Source: Aminobacter sp. HY435
Lineage (GTDB): Bacteria; Pseudomonadota; Alphaproteobacteria; Rhizobiales; Rhizobiaceae
DNA: 64,000 nucleotides
Assembly (NCBI RefSeq): GCF_027568395.1
Contig: NZ_JANKZL010000009.1
Coordinates: 62,001 to 126,000 of the forward strand
Reading direction: 5' to 3'
The notes beneath the pieces were generated by a model, which saw only the letters and a program-made list of their open reading frames with translations, ran no database searches and had not been told where the DNA came from. Position 1 is the stretch's first letter. Every line of letters begins with the position of its first letter. A program made the translations under genes and the position numbers. Shown here in pieces: positions 7,829-19,636 of the stretch.

Positions 7829-9757
7829 ATGCCAGTCGGTTTGATGAACGCGAAACTTGAAACACCTCTGCTCGACAAGGTCCATGTGCCGGCCGATTTG
7901 CGCGCGCTCGACGAAGCGCAGCTGCCGCAGCTTGCGAGCGAATTGCGCGCCGAGCTGATCGACGTCGTCTCGCAGACAGGCGGCCATCTTGGCGCTGGTC
8001 TCGGCGTTGTCGAACTGACCGTGGCGCTGCATTACGTCTTCGACACGCCCGGCGATCGGCTTGTCTGGGACGTCGGCCACCAGGCCTATCCGCACAAGAT
8101 CCTGACCGGACGCCGCGACCGCATGCGCACCTTGCGCCAGGAGGGCGGGCTCTCCGGCTTCACCAAGCGCAGCGAGAGCGAATATGATCCGTTCGGCACC
8201 GCGCACTCCTCGACGTCTATTTCGGCCGGTCTCGGCATGGCCGCGGCCCGCGACCTCGATGGTGGCAAGAACAACGTCATAGCTGTCATCGGCGACGGCG
8301 CGATGTCGGCCGGCATGGCCTATGAGGCGATGAACAACGCCGGCGCGCTGGGTGCTCGGCTGATCGTCATTCTCAACGACAACGACATGTCGATTGCGCC
8401 ACCTGCCGGAGCCATGAGCGCCTATCTTGCGCGTCTTGCTTCGGGCCGCACCTATGCCGGCGTGCGCGAGCTTGGCAAGAAGCTGACCTCCTATCTCGGC
8501 CGCCGCGTCGACCGCGCGATCACCCGCGCCGTCGAGCACGCGCGCGGCTTCGTCACCGGCGGCACGCTGTTCGAGGAGATGGGTTTCTTCCACATCGGCC
8601 CGATCGACGGCCACAATCTCGAGCACCTGGTTCCTGTCCTCAAGAACGTCCGCGACAACGGCACCGGACCGGTGCTGATCCATGTCGTGACCCAGAAGGG
8701 CAAGGGCTACGCGCCGGCGGAAGCCGCCGCCGACAAGTATCACGGCGTCAACAAGTTCGACGTCATCACCGGTGCTCAGGCCAAGGCGCCGGCAAATGCG
8801 CCGAGCTACACCAAGGTCTTCGCCGAAAGCCTGGTCCAGGAGGCACGCGAGGACGACAAGATCGTGGCCGTCACCGCGGCCATGCCGTCGGGCACCGGGC
8901 TCGACCTGTTTGGTGAGGCGTTTCCATCACGTACGTTCGACGTCGGCATCGCCGAGCAGCATGCGGTGACCTTTGCCGCGGGCCTCGCCACCGAAGGTTA
9001 CCGGCCGTTCGTCGCGATCTATTCGACCTTCCTGCAACGCGCCTACGACCAGGTCGTGCACGACGTCGCCATCCAGAAGCTGCCGGTGCGTTTCCCCATC
9101 GATCGCGCCGGCTTTGTCGGCGCCGACGGCCCGACCCACTGCGGCGCCTTCGACACCACCTATCTCGCCTCGCTGCCGGACTTTGTCGTCATGGCGGCAA
9201 GCGACGAGGCTGAACTGCGCCATATGGTGCGCACGGCTGCCGAGTATGATGAAGGTCCGATCTCCTTCCGCTATCCCCGCGGCAACGGCGTCGGCGTCGA
9301 CATGCCCGAGCGCGGCCAGGTCCTGGAGATCGGCAGGGGCCGCATCGTCAGGGAAGGCACCAAGGTCGCGCTGCTGTCCTTCGGGACGCGTCTCAAGGAC
9401 TGCCTGCTCGCCGCGGAGGAACTCGGCGCTGCCGGCCTGTCGACGACAGTCGCCGACGCGCGCTTTGCCAAGCCGTTGGATGAAGACCTGATCCGCCGGT
9501 TGGCGCGCTCGCACGAAGTGCTGGTGCTGGTCGAGGAAGGTTCGGTCGGCGGCTTCACCAGCCAGGTGCTCGACTTCCTCGCCCGCAACGGCTTGCTCGA
9601 CAACGGTCTCAAGGTTCGCGCGCTGACGCTGCCCGACCAGTTCGTGGATCACGCCAACCCCGACAAGATGTATGTCGATGCCGGCCTCGATTCCGGCGGT
9701 ATTGTTCGCACGGTCTTTGCCGCGCTCGGCAAGGCCGCCCAGGCTGCTCGGGCCTGA
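7829..9757 (+). CDS. dxs: 1-deoxy-D-xylulose-5-phosphate synthase
   Basis: A 642-residue thiamine-diphosphate enzyme that condenses pyruvate and glyceraldehyde 3-phosphate, the first step of the MEP isoprenoid pathway. Motifs: [20 protein letters not shown], the [17 protein letters not shown] block near residue 75, the TPP site [16 protein letters not shown] near 155, and the transketolase-like pyrimidine domain with [17 protein letters not shown] and [15 protein letters not shown]. The length is normal. An alternative ATG at 7844 (MNAKLETP) would remove five residues; 7829 was kept because AAAGG lies at a suitable distance. ispH, a later step of the same pathway, is also in this window but not linked. 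Confidence 0.96.
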   Translation: MPVGLMNAKLETPLLDKVHVPADLRALDEAQLPQLASELRAELIDVVSQTGGHLGAGLGVVELTVALHYVFDTPGDRLVWDVGHQAYPHKILTGRRDRMRTLRQEGGLSGFTKRSESEYDPFGTAHSSTSISAGLGMAAARDLDGGKNNVIAVIGDGAMSAGMAYEAMNNAGALGARLIVILNDNDMSIAPPAGAMSAYLARLASGRTYAGVRELGKKLTSYLGRRVDRAITRAVEHARGFVTGGTLFEEMGFFHIGPIDGHNLEHLVPVLKNVRDNGTGPVLIHVVTQKGKGYAPAEAAADKYHGVNKFDVITGAQAKAPANAPSYTKVFAESLVQEAREDDKIVAVTAAMPSGTGLDLFGEAFPSRTFDVGIAEQHAVTFAAGLATEGYRPFVAIYSTFLQRAYDQVVHDVAIQKLPVRFPIDRAGFVGADGPTHCGAFDTTYLASLPDFVVMAASDEAELRHMVRTAAEYDEGPISFRYPRGNGVGVDMPERGQVLEIGRGRIVREGTKVALLSFGTRLKDCLLAAEELGAAGLSTTVADARFAKPLDEDLIRRLARSHEVLVLVEEGSVGGFTSQVLDFLARNGLLDNGLKVRALTLPDQFVDHANPDKMYVDAGLDSGGIVRTVFAALGKAAQAARA

Positions 9758-9808
9758 ACGGATCGAGTGAGCGCTTGCCTTGCAGGCGCGCATTCGCCAT
9801 TGAAAGCC

Positions 9809-10672
9809 ATGGAAATCTCACGGCAAGCCGCATCTGCCCGGAAATCGAAGTCGGTTCTCGGCAAGCACGTTGCGCAGGATCAGGAAGCTGGAGCGCCTTC
9901 GAGCACCCAACCGGATGCGCAGCGCTCGGAGGGCAGCCTGCGGCTCGACGAACTGCTCGTCAGCCGCGGCCTGTTTGCCAGCCGCTCGCGGGCGCGCGAT
10001 GCGGTGACGCGCGGCGCGGTGTCCGTTGACGGCCAGGTGGTGAAGAAGCCCGGCCAGACCGTCGCCAGCACCGTCGGCATCGCGGTCGATGATCCGGCCC
10101 AGGCCTATGTGTCGCGCGCGGCGCTCAAGCTCATCGCCGGACTCGATCATTTCGGCTTCGATCCCGCAGGCAGCCGGGCGCTCGATGTCGGCGCGTCGAC
10201 TGGTGGCTTCACGCAGGTTCTGCTGGAACGCGGCGCTGAGCATGTGGTGGCGATCGACGTCGGCCACGGCCAGATGGCCGACAGGCTCAAGGCAGATCGG
10301 CGCGTCACCTGCCGGGAGGGGCTCAATGCCCGCAACCTGACGTCGGACGATCTCGACGGGCATCGCCCTGACTTCATCGTGTCCGATGTCAGCTTCATCT
10401 CGCTGCGTCTTGCCCTGCCGAATGCCCTCGAGCTGGCGGCTCGCGGCGCGCGCGGAGTCTTTCTGGTCAAGCCGCAGTTCGAGGCCGGCCGCGAGGCGAT
10501 CGGCAAGGGCGGGCTGTTGAAGAATCCGAACGACGGTCCCCGCATGGCCGAAGAGCTTTTCGGCTGGCTCGACGCCGTACCCGGCTGGCGCGCCGTCGGC
10601 ACATGTCCGTCGCCGCTCGAAGGCGGTGACGGCAACCTCGAATACCTGCTCGCTGGAGTGAAAGATCGATGA
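9809..10672 (+). CDS. tlyA: TlyA family S4-domain RNA 2'-O-methyltransferase (putative hemolysin)
   Basis: A 287-residue protein from ATG 9809; a GTG at 9767 in the same frame is possible but adds only unstructured sequence. The N-terminal S4 RNA-binding domain (LRLDELLVSRGLFASRSRARDAV) is followed by a FtsJ-like Rossmann methyltransferase domain with ALDVGASTGGFTQVLLERGA as the SAM loop, then DFIVSDVSFISLR and VFLVKPQFE. TlyA homologs methylate ribose in 16S and 23S rRNA; the older name hemolysin is historical. It lies 51 bases after dxs and overlaps the next methyltransferase gene by four bases, so the three form an operon typical for rhizobia. Confidence 0.92.
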   Translation: MEISRQAASARKSKSVLGKHVAQDQEAGAPSSTQPDAQRSEGSLRLDELLVSRGLFASRSRARDAVTRGAVSVDGQVVKKPGQTVASTVGIAVDDPAQAYVSRAALKLIAGLDHFGFDPAGSRALDVGASTGGFTQVLLERGAEHVVAIDVGHGQMADRLKADRRVTCREGLNARNLTSDDLDGHRPDFIVSDVSFISLRLALPNALELAARGARGVFLVKPQFEAGREAIGKGGLLKNPNDGPRMAEELFGWLDAVPGWRAVGTCPSPLEGGDGNLEYLLAGVKDR

Positions 10673-11910
10673 CGACACGGTTCGAGATTGCGCGTCTGGG
10701 CGCGCATGGCGACGGCGTCGTCGACATGAATGGCGGCCACGTCTTCGTGCCGTTTGCGCTGCCGGGCGAGGTGGTGACAGCCGCGCGCGACAGGGACAGG
10801 GCGCAGCTGATCGCGGTGCTGGAAGCATCGCCCCAGCGTGTTGCCCCGGCGTGCCGGCATTTCACCGAATGCGGCGGCTGTGCCATCCAGCATCTCGAAG
10901 ACAGCGCCTACCGCGAATGGAAGCGTGGCCTTGTGGTCCATGCCCTGAAGGGGCGGGGCATCGATGTCGAGGTCGGCGAGCTTGTCAGCTGCCCTCCTCA
11001 CAGCCGCCGTCGCGCCGCTTTTACCGCCCGCAACACGGAAACCGGCCTGCATCTCGGCTACAACAAGGCGTTCTCCAACGTCATAGTCGACATCACCGAA
11101 TGTCCGGTACTGGTGCCGCAAATCGTCGAGGCGACGGGCACCTTGCGCCATCTCGCCGGCATCATCGCCAACACCTCGAAGCCGTTCAGGTTCCTGGTGA
11201 CGTCGACCGAAACCGGGCTCGACGTTGCCGCCAGCGATTGCGGCAAGCCGACCGAAGCCATCCGCCGCGCCGCCACCGACTTCGTCATCAAGTCGAAGAT
11301 CGCCCGTCTTTCCATCGATGGCGAAACTATCGTCGAACCGGTCAAGCCGGCGCTGACCTTCGGCACGGCGACCGTCACCCCGCCGACCGGCGGCTTCGTG
11401 CAGGCCGTCGCCGAGGCGGAGCAGGCAATGGCGTCGCTGGTTGCCGGACACTTGCGCAAGGCCAAGAAGGTCGCCGACCTGTTTTCGGGGTCGGGAACCT
11501 TTGCCCTGCGCCTGGCCGCCAATTCCGAGATCCACGCTGTCGAAGGCGATGGTCCGGCACTTGCAGCGCTCGACCGCGGCTTCCGCTTTGCCAATGGCAT
11601 GAAGCGGGTGACGGTCGAGCGCCGCGACCTCGATCGCCGTCCGCTGACCTTCAAGGAACTGAACGCCTTCGACGGCATTGCGTTCGATCCGCCGCGCGCC
11701 GGCGCTGAAGACCAGTGCAAGCAGATCGCCCGCTCCGATGTGCCGTATGTCGCTGCGGTGTCCTGCAATCCGGCGACGCTCGCGCGCGATCTCAGGATAC
11801 TCATCGACGGCGGCTATGCCTTGAAGAGCGTCACGCCCATCGACCAGTTCCTGTGGTCCCACCACGTCGAGGCGGTGGCGCTGCTGGAGAAGCCGAAGAA
11901 GCGTCGGTGA
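10669..11910 (+). CDS. rlmD: 23S rRNA (uracil-5-)-methyltransferase, RlmD/RumA-like
   Basis: A 413-residue class I SAM-dependent RNA methyltransferase. The N-terminal TRAM domain (IARLGAHGDGVV..GG.VFVPFALPGE) is followed by CRHFTECGGC, the C-x5-C-x2-C iron-sulfur cluster motif, with a fourth Cys in ITECPVL. The catalytic domain has the SAM loop DLFSGSGTFALRLA, FDPPRAG and VSCNPATLARD with the nucleophilic Cys near residue 365. It transfers a methyl group to C5 of uridine, in the RlmD class to 23S rRNA, although TrmA/RlmC-type targets cannot be excluded by eye. The start ATG overlaps the tlyA stop (ATGA), indicating translational coupling. Confidence 0.9.
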   Translation: MTTRFEIARLGAHGDGVVDMNGGHVFVPFALPGEVVTAARDRDRAQLIAVLEASPQRVAPACRHFTECGGCAIQHLEDSAYREWKRGLVVHALKGRGIDVEVGELVSCPPHSRRRAAFTARNTETGLHLGYNKAFSNVIVDITECPVLVPQIVEATGTLRHLAGIIANTSKPFRFLVTSTETGLDVAASDCGKPTEAIRRAATDFVIKSKIARLSIDGETIVEPVKPALTFGTATVTPPTGGFVQAVAEAEQAMASLVAGHLRKAKKVADLFSGSGTFALRLAANSEIHAVEGDGPALAALDRGFRFANGMKRVTVERRDLDRRPLTFKELNAFDGIAFDPPRAGAEDQCKQIARSDVPYVAAVSCNPATLARDLRILIDGGYALKSVTPIDQFLWSHHVEAVALLEKPKKRR

Positions 11911-11934
11911 ACGGCTGCGATTGATTGGGCTGGC

Positions 11935-12645
11935 TCAACCGCCAGCCAGCAGATGCTCGACAAATTCAGGCACGATCTCGGACGCGCGTCCGTGGATCGC
12001 CTGGTCGAACAGGCCGCGACCTGACGACGGCTCAAGATTGAGTTCAACGGTGCGCGCGCCGGCGTCGCGCGCCATCTCGACGAAGCCGGCGGCAGGGTAG
12101 ACGTTGCCGCTTGTGCCAATCGAAACGAACAGATCGCATTGCCACAGCGCCCCTTCGATCTCGTCCATGCGATAGGGCATCTCGCCGAACCACACGACAT
12201 CCGGCCGCAAATGCCCGACCTGCTGGCAGGACGGGCAGCGCGAGGAGCCGCTCGTGGCGCCGTGCCATTCATGCCGTGCCCCGCACTTGGCGCACAGCGC
12301 CTTGGTCAGCTCGCCGTGCATGTGGATCAGCCGTCGCGAGCCGGCCCGCTCGTGCAGGTCGTCGATGTTCTGGGTGACGAGCAGGAACCTGCCCCGGAAA
12401 GAGCGCTCGAGCCTGGCCAATGCGGCATGCGCCGCGTTAGGCACGACTTCGGCGAGGCCGCTCCGGCGCTGGTTGTAGAAATCGTGCACCAATTCCGGAT
12501 CGCGGGCGAAGCCTTCCGGCGTCGCCACGTCGCGGTAGTCGACCTTGGACCAGATGCCGTCCTTGTCGCGAAAGGTGTCGACGCCGGATTCGGCCGAGAT
12601 GCCGGCGCCGGTCAGCAGGACGATCGAGGCGGGACGGTGCAGCAA
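11935..12645 (-). CDS. cobB: Sir2-family NAD-dependent protein deacylase
   Basis: A 236-residue sirtuin. Motifs in order: LLTGAGISAESGVDTFRD (NAD pocket), TQNIDDLHERAG, HMHGEL with the catalytic His, two cysteine pairs CAKC and CPSC for structural zinc, LRPDVVWFGE, and SIGTSGNVYPAAG. It removes acetyl, succinyl or related groups from lysines using NAD+. The Y and R after the first motif that mark class III desuccinylases are not clearly at the usual position, so acyl preference is open. The only workable start is a TTG at 12645; the gene follows tldD by 22 bases on the same strand. Confidence 0.9.
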   Translation of the reverse strand: MLHRPASIVLLTGAGISAESGVDTFRDKDGIWSKVDYRDVATPEGFARDPELVHDFYNQRRSGLAEVVPNAAHAALARLERSFRGRFLLVTQNIDDLHERAGSRRLIHMHGELTKALCAKCGARHEWHGATSGSSRCPSCQQVGHLRPDVVWFGEMPYRMDEIEGALWQCDLFVSIGTSGNVYPAAGFVEMARDAGARTVELNLEPSSGRGLFDQAIHGRASEIVPEFVEHLLAGG

Positions 12646-12667
12646 TTCGTTTCGAATTCCCGGCAGC

Positions 12668-14077
12668 CTAGACGCGGGTGCCGCCGACGGTCATCTGGTT
12701 CATCCGGAGATGCGGCTGGCCGACGCCGACCGGTACGCCCTGTCCCGCCTTGCCGCACATGCCGATGCCGGTGTCGAGCTTCATGTCGTTGCCGACCATC
12801 GACACCCGGTGCATGGCGTCCGGCCCGTTGCCGATCAGCATCGCGCCCTTGATCGGCTGCGTCACCTTGCCGTCCTCGATCATGTAGGCCTCGGTGCAGC
12901 CGAACACGAATTTTCCACTGGTGATGTCGACCTGGCCGCCGCCGAACGACACCGCATAGATGCCGTTCTTGACCGACGCGATGATCTCTTCCGGCGTCAT
13001 GTCGCCCGAGGTCATGTAGGTGTTGGTCATCCGCGGCATGGGCTCGTGCGCATAGGATTCGCGACGGCCGTTGCCAGTCGCCTTCATGCCCATCAGGCGT
13101 GCGTTCTGGCGATCCTGCATATAGCCGACCAGCTTGCCGTCCTCGATCAGCACGTTGCGGGCGCTGGGCGTGCCCTCGTCGTCGACGGTGATCGACCCGC
13201 GCCGCTCGGCGATGGTGCCGTCGTCAACCACGGTGACGCCCTTGGCGGCGACCTGCTGTCCCAAAAGCCCGGCGAAGGCCGAGGTCTTCTTGCGGTTGAA
13301 GTCGCCTTCGAGGCCGTGGCCGACCGCTTCATGCAGCATGACGCCCGGCCAGCCGGAAGACAGGACGATGTCGAAGGTCCCGGCCGGTGCGGGGATCGCC
13401 TCGAGATTGACCAGCGCCTGCCGCAGCGCTTCGCTGGCGGCGTTCTTCCAGCTTTCGTCGGCGAGGAATTCATCGAAGCTCTTGCGTCCGCCGGCGCCGT
13501 AGGAGCCGCTTTCCTGGCGGTCGCCGTCACCGACGACGACGGCAACGCTCATCCGCACCAGCGGCCGGATGTCGCGCACGACCTGGCCATCGCCGCGCAG
13601 GATCTCGACATGCTGCCAGGAGGCGGCCAGCGATGCGGTCACCTGACGGACGCGCGGATCCTTGTCACGCAGCCACGCGTCGATCTCCTGCAGGAGCTTG
13701 GCCTTGGCCTCGAAGCCGGGCGAGGTGATCGGGTTCTCCTCGCCATAAAGATGACGGTTGGTGCGGGCGGGCGCATCGGCGAGGGTGCCGGAGTAGCCGC
13801 CCTTGACCGCCGAAACGGCGTCGGACGCCCGCAGCAGCGCAGCCTCCGAAAGCTCGCTTGAATGGGCGTAGCCCGTGGCCTCGCCGGCGACGGCGCGCAG
13901 GCCAAAACCCTGGTCGGTGCTAAAATTGGCCGTCTTTAGCCGGCCGTTGTCGAACATCAGCGCTTCGCCTTCGCGATACTCGAGGAACAGTTCGCCGTCG
14001 TCGGCGCCCTCGATAGTGTTGCTGACGAGCTTGCGTACGCGATCTTCGGAAATGTCGAACTGGCTGACGAGGTTCAT
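12668..14077 (-). CDS. tldD: TldD metalloprotease
   Basis: A 469-residue protein starting MNLVSQFDISEDRV; an upstream open extension to 14188 has no family sequence. The zinc-protease motif HEAVGHGLEGD near residue 260 is intact, followed by the conserved KKTSAFAG, and the C-terminal GGGQVDI, VFGCTEAYMIEDGK and MCGKAGQGVPVGVGQP stretches are family-typical. TldD works with TldE (PmbA) as a heterodimer that digests unfolded peptides, processes microcin-type peptides and affects gyrase-toxin sensitivity. TldE is not in the window, as is usual because the two genes are often unlinked. Transcribed with the downstream sirtuin. Confidence 0.95.
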   Translation of the reverse strand: MNLVSQFDISEDRVRKLVSNTIEGADDGELFLEYREGEALMFDNGRLKTANFSTDQGFGLRAVAGEATGYAHSSELSEAALLRASDAVSAVKGGYSGTLADAPARTNRHLYGEENPITSPGFEAKAKLLQEIDAWLRDKDPRVRQVTASLAASWQHVEILRGDGQVVRDIRPLVRMSVAVVVGDGDRQESGSYGAGGRKSFDEFLADESWKNAASEALRQALVNLEAIPAPAGTFDIVLSSGWPGVMLHEAVGHGLEGDFNRKKTSAFAGLLGQQVAAKGVTVVDDGTIAERRGSITVDDEGTPSARNVLIEDGKLVGYMQDRQNARLMGMKATGNGRRESYAHEPMPRMTNTYMTSGDMTPEEIIASVKNGIYAVSFGGGQVDITSGKFVFGCTEAYMIEDGKVTQPIKGAMLIGNGPDAMHRVSMVGNDMKLDTGIGMCGKAGQGVPVGVGQPHLRMNQMTVGGTRV

Positions 14078-14206
14078 GGCGGGTTCCCGTACTGGATTGT
14101 CGTGATGTAGGGCGGCTTGGCCGCATTCGCAATCGCTGGCGTCGTAAGTGGTCGCGGACAAACCACGCAGGGGCGGAACGCGCTGCAATCAGTAGCTGCG
14201 GCCATT

Positions 14207-14235
14207 TGATTGATGCAAGTATTAAGAGTATTGTG
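14207..14235 (+). promoter_or_regulatory. Candidate sigma-70 promoter of the subtilase module
   Basis: TTGATT (14207-14212), exactly 17 bp spacer, then TATTGT (14230-14235), in a locally AT-rich stretch upstream of the subtilase gene and pointing toward it. Transcription would start near 14242, about 30 bases before the start codon. Read by eye only. Confidence 0.5.
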
Positions 14236-14273
14236 GTTTGGGTTCAATCAGACCGGGTTGAGTGGGGGAGGAA

Positions 14274-15776
14274 ATGGAACAGTTCGTCTTCATTCCGGAC
14301 AAAAGATCCAACAGCGAGCAACTGATGGCGACCCTGCAGGGCGTGGTGGCCGCCGACGCCGAGCTCGATTTTCTCGCAGCGCCAGCCGGCATGGGTGGCG
14401 GGCTGCCGATGGCGGTCGACCCTGTCTCCGGTGGCGGACACCCGCGCGGATTGGAAGTCATCGAGGTGGTTCCGCAAAGCGGAGCTGCGCTGGTCATGAC
14501 GTCGAATGCCGGTCCAGTTCCGGCGGCGGTCGGGGGGACGTTCCATCCCGTCCTCAACTACACACTTGCCGTTGCGGATGTACGCCTCGGTCGGCTCAAG
14601 CTGACCGGTAGCATCGGCCCCACAGGCACCGATTTCCTCAAGATCGTGATTCGATCGGCCGGCGACAACAAGGCGATCGCCAATGCGGTCGCCATATTGG
14701 GACTGAAAGACGGCGGCATGCAGCTGACGGCGGTTTCTGACAACGCCGGAGTGGCGAGGTTCGGCCTCCGTGCGCCGGAGGTAGCTGAGGCGATGCTTGC
14801 AGTTGAGCCCGGGTTTGCCGGCCATTGGGGCCATTTTCGGCGGCGGGCGAGAATCCAGTCGGGAGACGTGGTGCTTCTCGATCCCGTTGATCTAACCAAT
14901 GCGCCGGACACGCTCAGGCACTTCATTCCGCCCGGCGACGCCGGGAGCGGCGCAGGCGTCGTGGTCGGCGTGATCGACAGCGGTGTCGGCCCGCACAAGC
15001 ACCTCACCAACATGAAGGGCGACCCCGACACCTCGATCGGGCACGGCACCCATGTCGCAGGCATCATCGCGGGCAGTGGTACGGGCGGTTACGGCGGTGT
15101 AGCCCCAGGCGCATATATCCGCAGCTACAGGGTCTTCGGCGACCCGACGACCGGCGTCGCCCGCAATTTCGAGATACACCGGGCCATCGAGCAGGCGGTC
15201 GACGACGGTTGCCACCTCATCAATCTCAGCCTCAAGGCTGAGCGGGAAGCCGACCCCGGCTTCGACGACAAGGTGCTGTCGCGAGCCATCGAGGATGCGG
15301 CGGACCATGGCGTGCTAGTCGTTGCCGCCGCCGGCAATGATTTTCGCCGGTTCGTGGCGTTTCCGGCCCGACACCGCGACGCGATAGCGGTTTCGGCACT
15401 GGGGTGGGAGCCGGGCCTGCCGGGCGACGCCTACGATCGCTGGACGATTTCGGGCGATCGTGGCGAAGCGGATCCGGACACCTTCTTCGCCACCTTTTCC
15501 AACGAGGGGCATGCGCCGACGCGCGTCGATCTTGTCGGCCCCGGGGCAGGGGTGGTGTCGACTGTGCCAGGCGATCACTATGCGCCGATGAGCGGCACCT
15601 CGATGGCCTGCCCGGCAATGACCGGGGCGATCGCCAAGGCCCTGGCGGCACATAGTGACGTGCTTGTCATGCCGGCCAACCGTAGCCGGCACGCGAAAAT
15701 GCGTGAACTGGCGTTCGCCAATCTGAAAAGGATGGGCTTCGGCGCGATCCGTGAGGGGAGCGGCATGATCCTTTGA
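14274..15776 (+). CDS. S8 (subtilisin) family serine peptidase without signal peptide
   Basis: A 500-residue protein from ATG 14274 (MEQFVFIPDKRS). A GTG at 14262 in the same frame would add four residues; the GGGAGG before the ATG is unusually close, so the start is uncertain. The catalytic triad is complete: Asp about 235 in GVIDSGVG, His about 257 in GHGTHVAGI, Ser about 443 in SGTSMACP, with oxyanion Asn in AAAGND. The first 210 residues precede the peptidase domain: a short beta-alpha-beta-like start, then a segment (AVAILGLKDGGM, TAVSDNAGVARFGL) resembling an Ig-like or carboxypeptidase-regulatory module. No signal peptide or membrane anchor is seen, so a cytoplasmic enzyme is inferred. 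Followed after 84 bases by a small partner gene. Confidence 0.9.
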   Translation: MEQFVFIPDKRSNSEQLMATLQGVVAADAELDFLAAPAGMGGGLPMAVDPVSGGGHPRGLEVIEVVPQSGAALVMTSNAGPVPAAVGGTFHPVLNYTLAVADVRLGRLKLTGSIGPTGTDFLKIVIRSAGDNKAIANAVAILGLKDGGMQLTAVSDNAGVARFGLRAPEVAEAMLAVEPGFAGHWGHFRRRARIQSGDVVLLDPVDLTNAPDTLRHFIPPGDAGSGAGVVVGVIDSGVGPHKHLTNMKGDPDTSIGHGTHVAGIIAGSGTGGYGGVAPGAYIRSYRVFGDPTTGVARNFEIHRAIEQAVDDGCHLINLSLKAEREADPGFDDKVLSRAIEDAADHGVLVVAAAGNDFRRFVAFPARHRDAIAVSALGWEPGLPGDAYDRWTISGDRGEADPDTFFATFSNEGHAPTRVDLVGPGAGVVSTVPGDHYAPMSGTSMACPAMTGAIAKALAAHSDVLVMPANRSRHAKMRELAFANLKRMGFGAIREGSGMIL

Positions 15777-15860
15777 GCCAAGGCCGGTTGCGACCCGGGC
15801 CGGCCAGCCTGTATCCTTGAGCCACGCCGCGCCCGTGACGTGGCGGTGGAGTGCGCGTGA

Positions 15861-16142
15861 ATGGAAAAGCTGGTGTTGATTCTCAGCAAGTCGATCAAAG
15901 ACAGCGCCAAGATAGCAGGTGAGGTCGATGCCCTGCCCGGGGTTTTCGTGAAGGGGTTTTCGCGCTCGCTTGTCGATGTCGAGGCGTCAGCACCGGAAGC
16001 CGCCGAGCAACTGCGCGGTTATGCCCGCGAACACGGCTTCGAAGTCGAACAAATGTCGGCGCCCACGCTGATCGAGCCGATTTCGCCTTTCGGAAAAGGC
16101 GTGCCGTTTTCGCCATCGAACAGCGAGGAGGAGGAAGGCTAG
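15861..16142 (+). CDS. Small 93-residue protein, possible I9-like propeptide/inhibitor partner of the subtilase
   Basis: Not a family I can name with certainty. It starts MEKLVLILSKS, echoing the MEQFVFIPDK start of the peptidase upstream. The predicted order is beta (KLVLILSK), helix (SAKIAGEVDALPG), beta (VFVKGFSRSLVDVEA), helix (APEAAEQLRGYAREHG), beta (FEVEQMSA), which is the ferredoxin-like layout of S8 propeptides and stand-alone I9 inhibitors. The C-terminal tail is extended and ends in acidic residues (SNSEEEEG), which could thread into an active site. It is on the same strand 84 bases after the peptidase gene, with no terminator between them, so co-expression is likely. Function is inferred from context and topology only. 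Confidence 0.65.
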   Translation: MEKLVLILSKSIKDSAKIAGEVDALPGVFVKGFSRSLVDVEASAPEAAEQLRGYAREHGFEVEQMSAPTLIEPISPFGKGVPFSPSNSEEEEG

Positions 16143-16167
16143 CTGCCTTCCCGGTCCAGCCGGCCGC

Positions 16168-16683
16168 TTACGGCAGCGCGGCGAAGCCTTCGGCGAAACC
16201 GTTCAGGTCGACGGGAATGCCGATACCTTCTTCAGGTGTCTGGAACACGATGAACGTTGCCGACTTGCCGGTCTTGAACGAGTCGAGCAGCGGCTTTTCG
16301 AGGATGACCTCGGCGTAGCAGCCGTCCTGGAAGCAGCGCACGAAATAGGCGCGGCCGATGTCCTTCTGGTCGATGTTGAGGCCCAGGCCGTTCGGCAAAA
16401 GCACGCCAAGCGGCGCGAGCACGCGCAGGATTTCGGCCTTGTTGTCGGCCGTGCGCAACACCACCACCGACAGGCCCATCTCCGGGCGATCCTCGGCGAT
16501 GACATTCTGCATCATCACGCATTGTTCGTTGGTGGCGCCGGCGGGGGTGTCGCAGATGATCGACCATGCGCCGTGCGTGGACTTCACCGTGCCACCCTGC
16601 TGTTGCGCGCCCGCCTGCAGCGGTGCAAGGCACGAAGCGGCGACCAACACCTTCGCCAAGGATCTAAACAGCCCAGACTTCAT
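16168..16683 (-). CDS. Invasion-associated locus B (IalB) family protein
   Basis: A 171-residue exported protein. The start MKSGLFRSLAKVLVAASC was chosen for the GGAG eight bases upstream; residues 1-25 form a Sec signal peptide ending near LQAGAQ. The mature part has the IalB pattern: HGAWSIICDT, QCVMMQNV, then LRVLAPLGVLLPNGL and YFVRCFQDGCYAEV, with paired cysteines that probably form disulfides. IalB is named from Bartonella, but homologs occur across non-pathogenic rhizobia, where the role is unknown. It is convergent with the subtilase module and divergent from the cytochrome oxidase cluster. Confidence 0.88.
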   Translation of the reverse strand: MKSGLFRSLAKVLVAASCLAPLQAGAQQQGGTVKSTHGAWSIICDTPAGATNEQCVMMQNVIAEDRPEMGLSVVVLRTADNKAEILRVLAPLGVLLPNGLGLNIDQKDIGRAYFVRCFQDGCYAEVILEKPLLDSFKTGKSATFIVFQTPEEGIGIPVDLNGFAEGFAALP

Positions 16684-17066
16684 GACGGCTCCATTGCGAA
16701 TCACGACTATTTAGGTCGCGCAGGCAGTAAGTAAATAACAAGACAGCGGCTTCGCCATCCTGAAATCTGTGAATTTCCAGACATTCGAGCCCAATCTGGC
16801 CCGATTTGCGACGTTCCCAAGGGGGCGGCAACGCAATTGCCGCGCAGGCGATGTCGGCTCGCGCTCCCTGCAAGTAGCGCCAAACGCGCCGCAGCGCCAG
16901 CCCGCTGGCCTACGCGCAAAAATGCCGCATGACTAACGCCTCTGCTTCCTTGCGGTTACAAAGAGAGTATGGTTTGAACCTCCGAACGTCTCTGGGATTC
17001 CCGTCCCGGAGCGGCACGATTGTCCATGCGGCAATGTTCGCACGGAAATGGGAGATACTGAGGGCG
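16684..17066. other. Divergent control region between ialB and ctaC
   Basis: About 380 bases without a convincing gene. It must hold the promoters of ialB (leftward) and of the cytochrome oxidase operon (rightward). An in-frame extension of ctaC back to 16929 exists, but ctaC homologs begin at the signal peptide. No promoter could be placed with confidence and no palindrome stands out. Confidence 0.5.
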
Positions 17067-19620
<2,554 letters not shown>

Positions 19621-19636
19621 GGCACGAGTGAAATTC

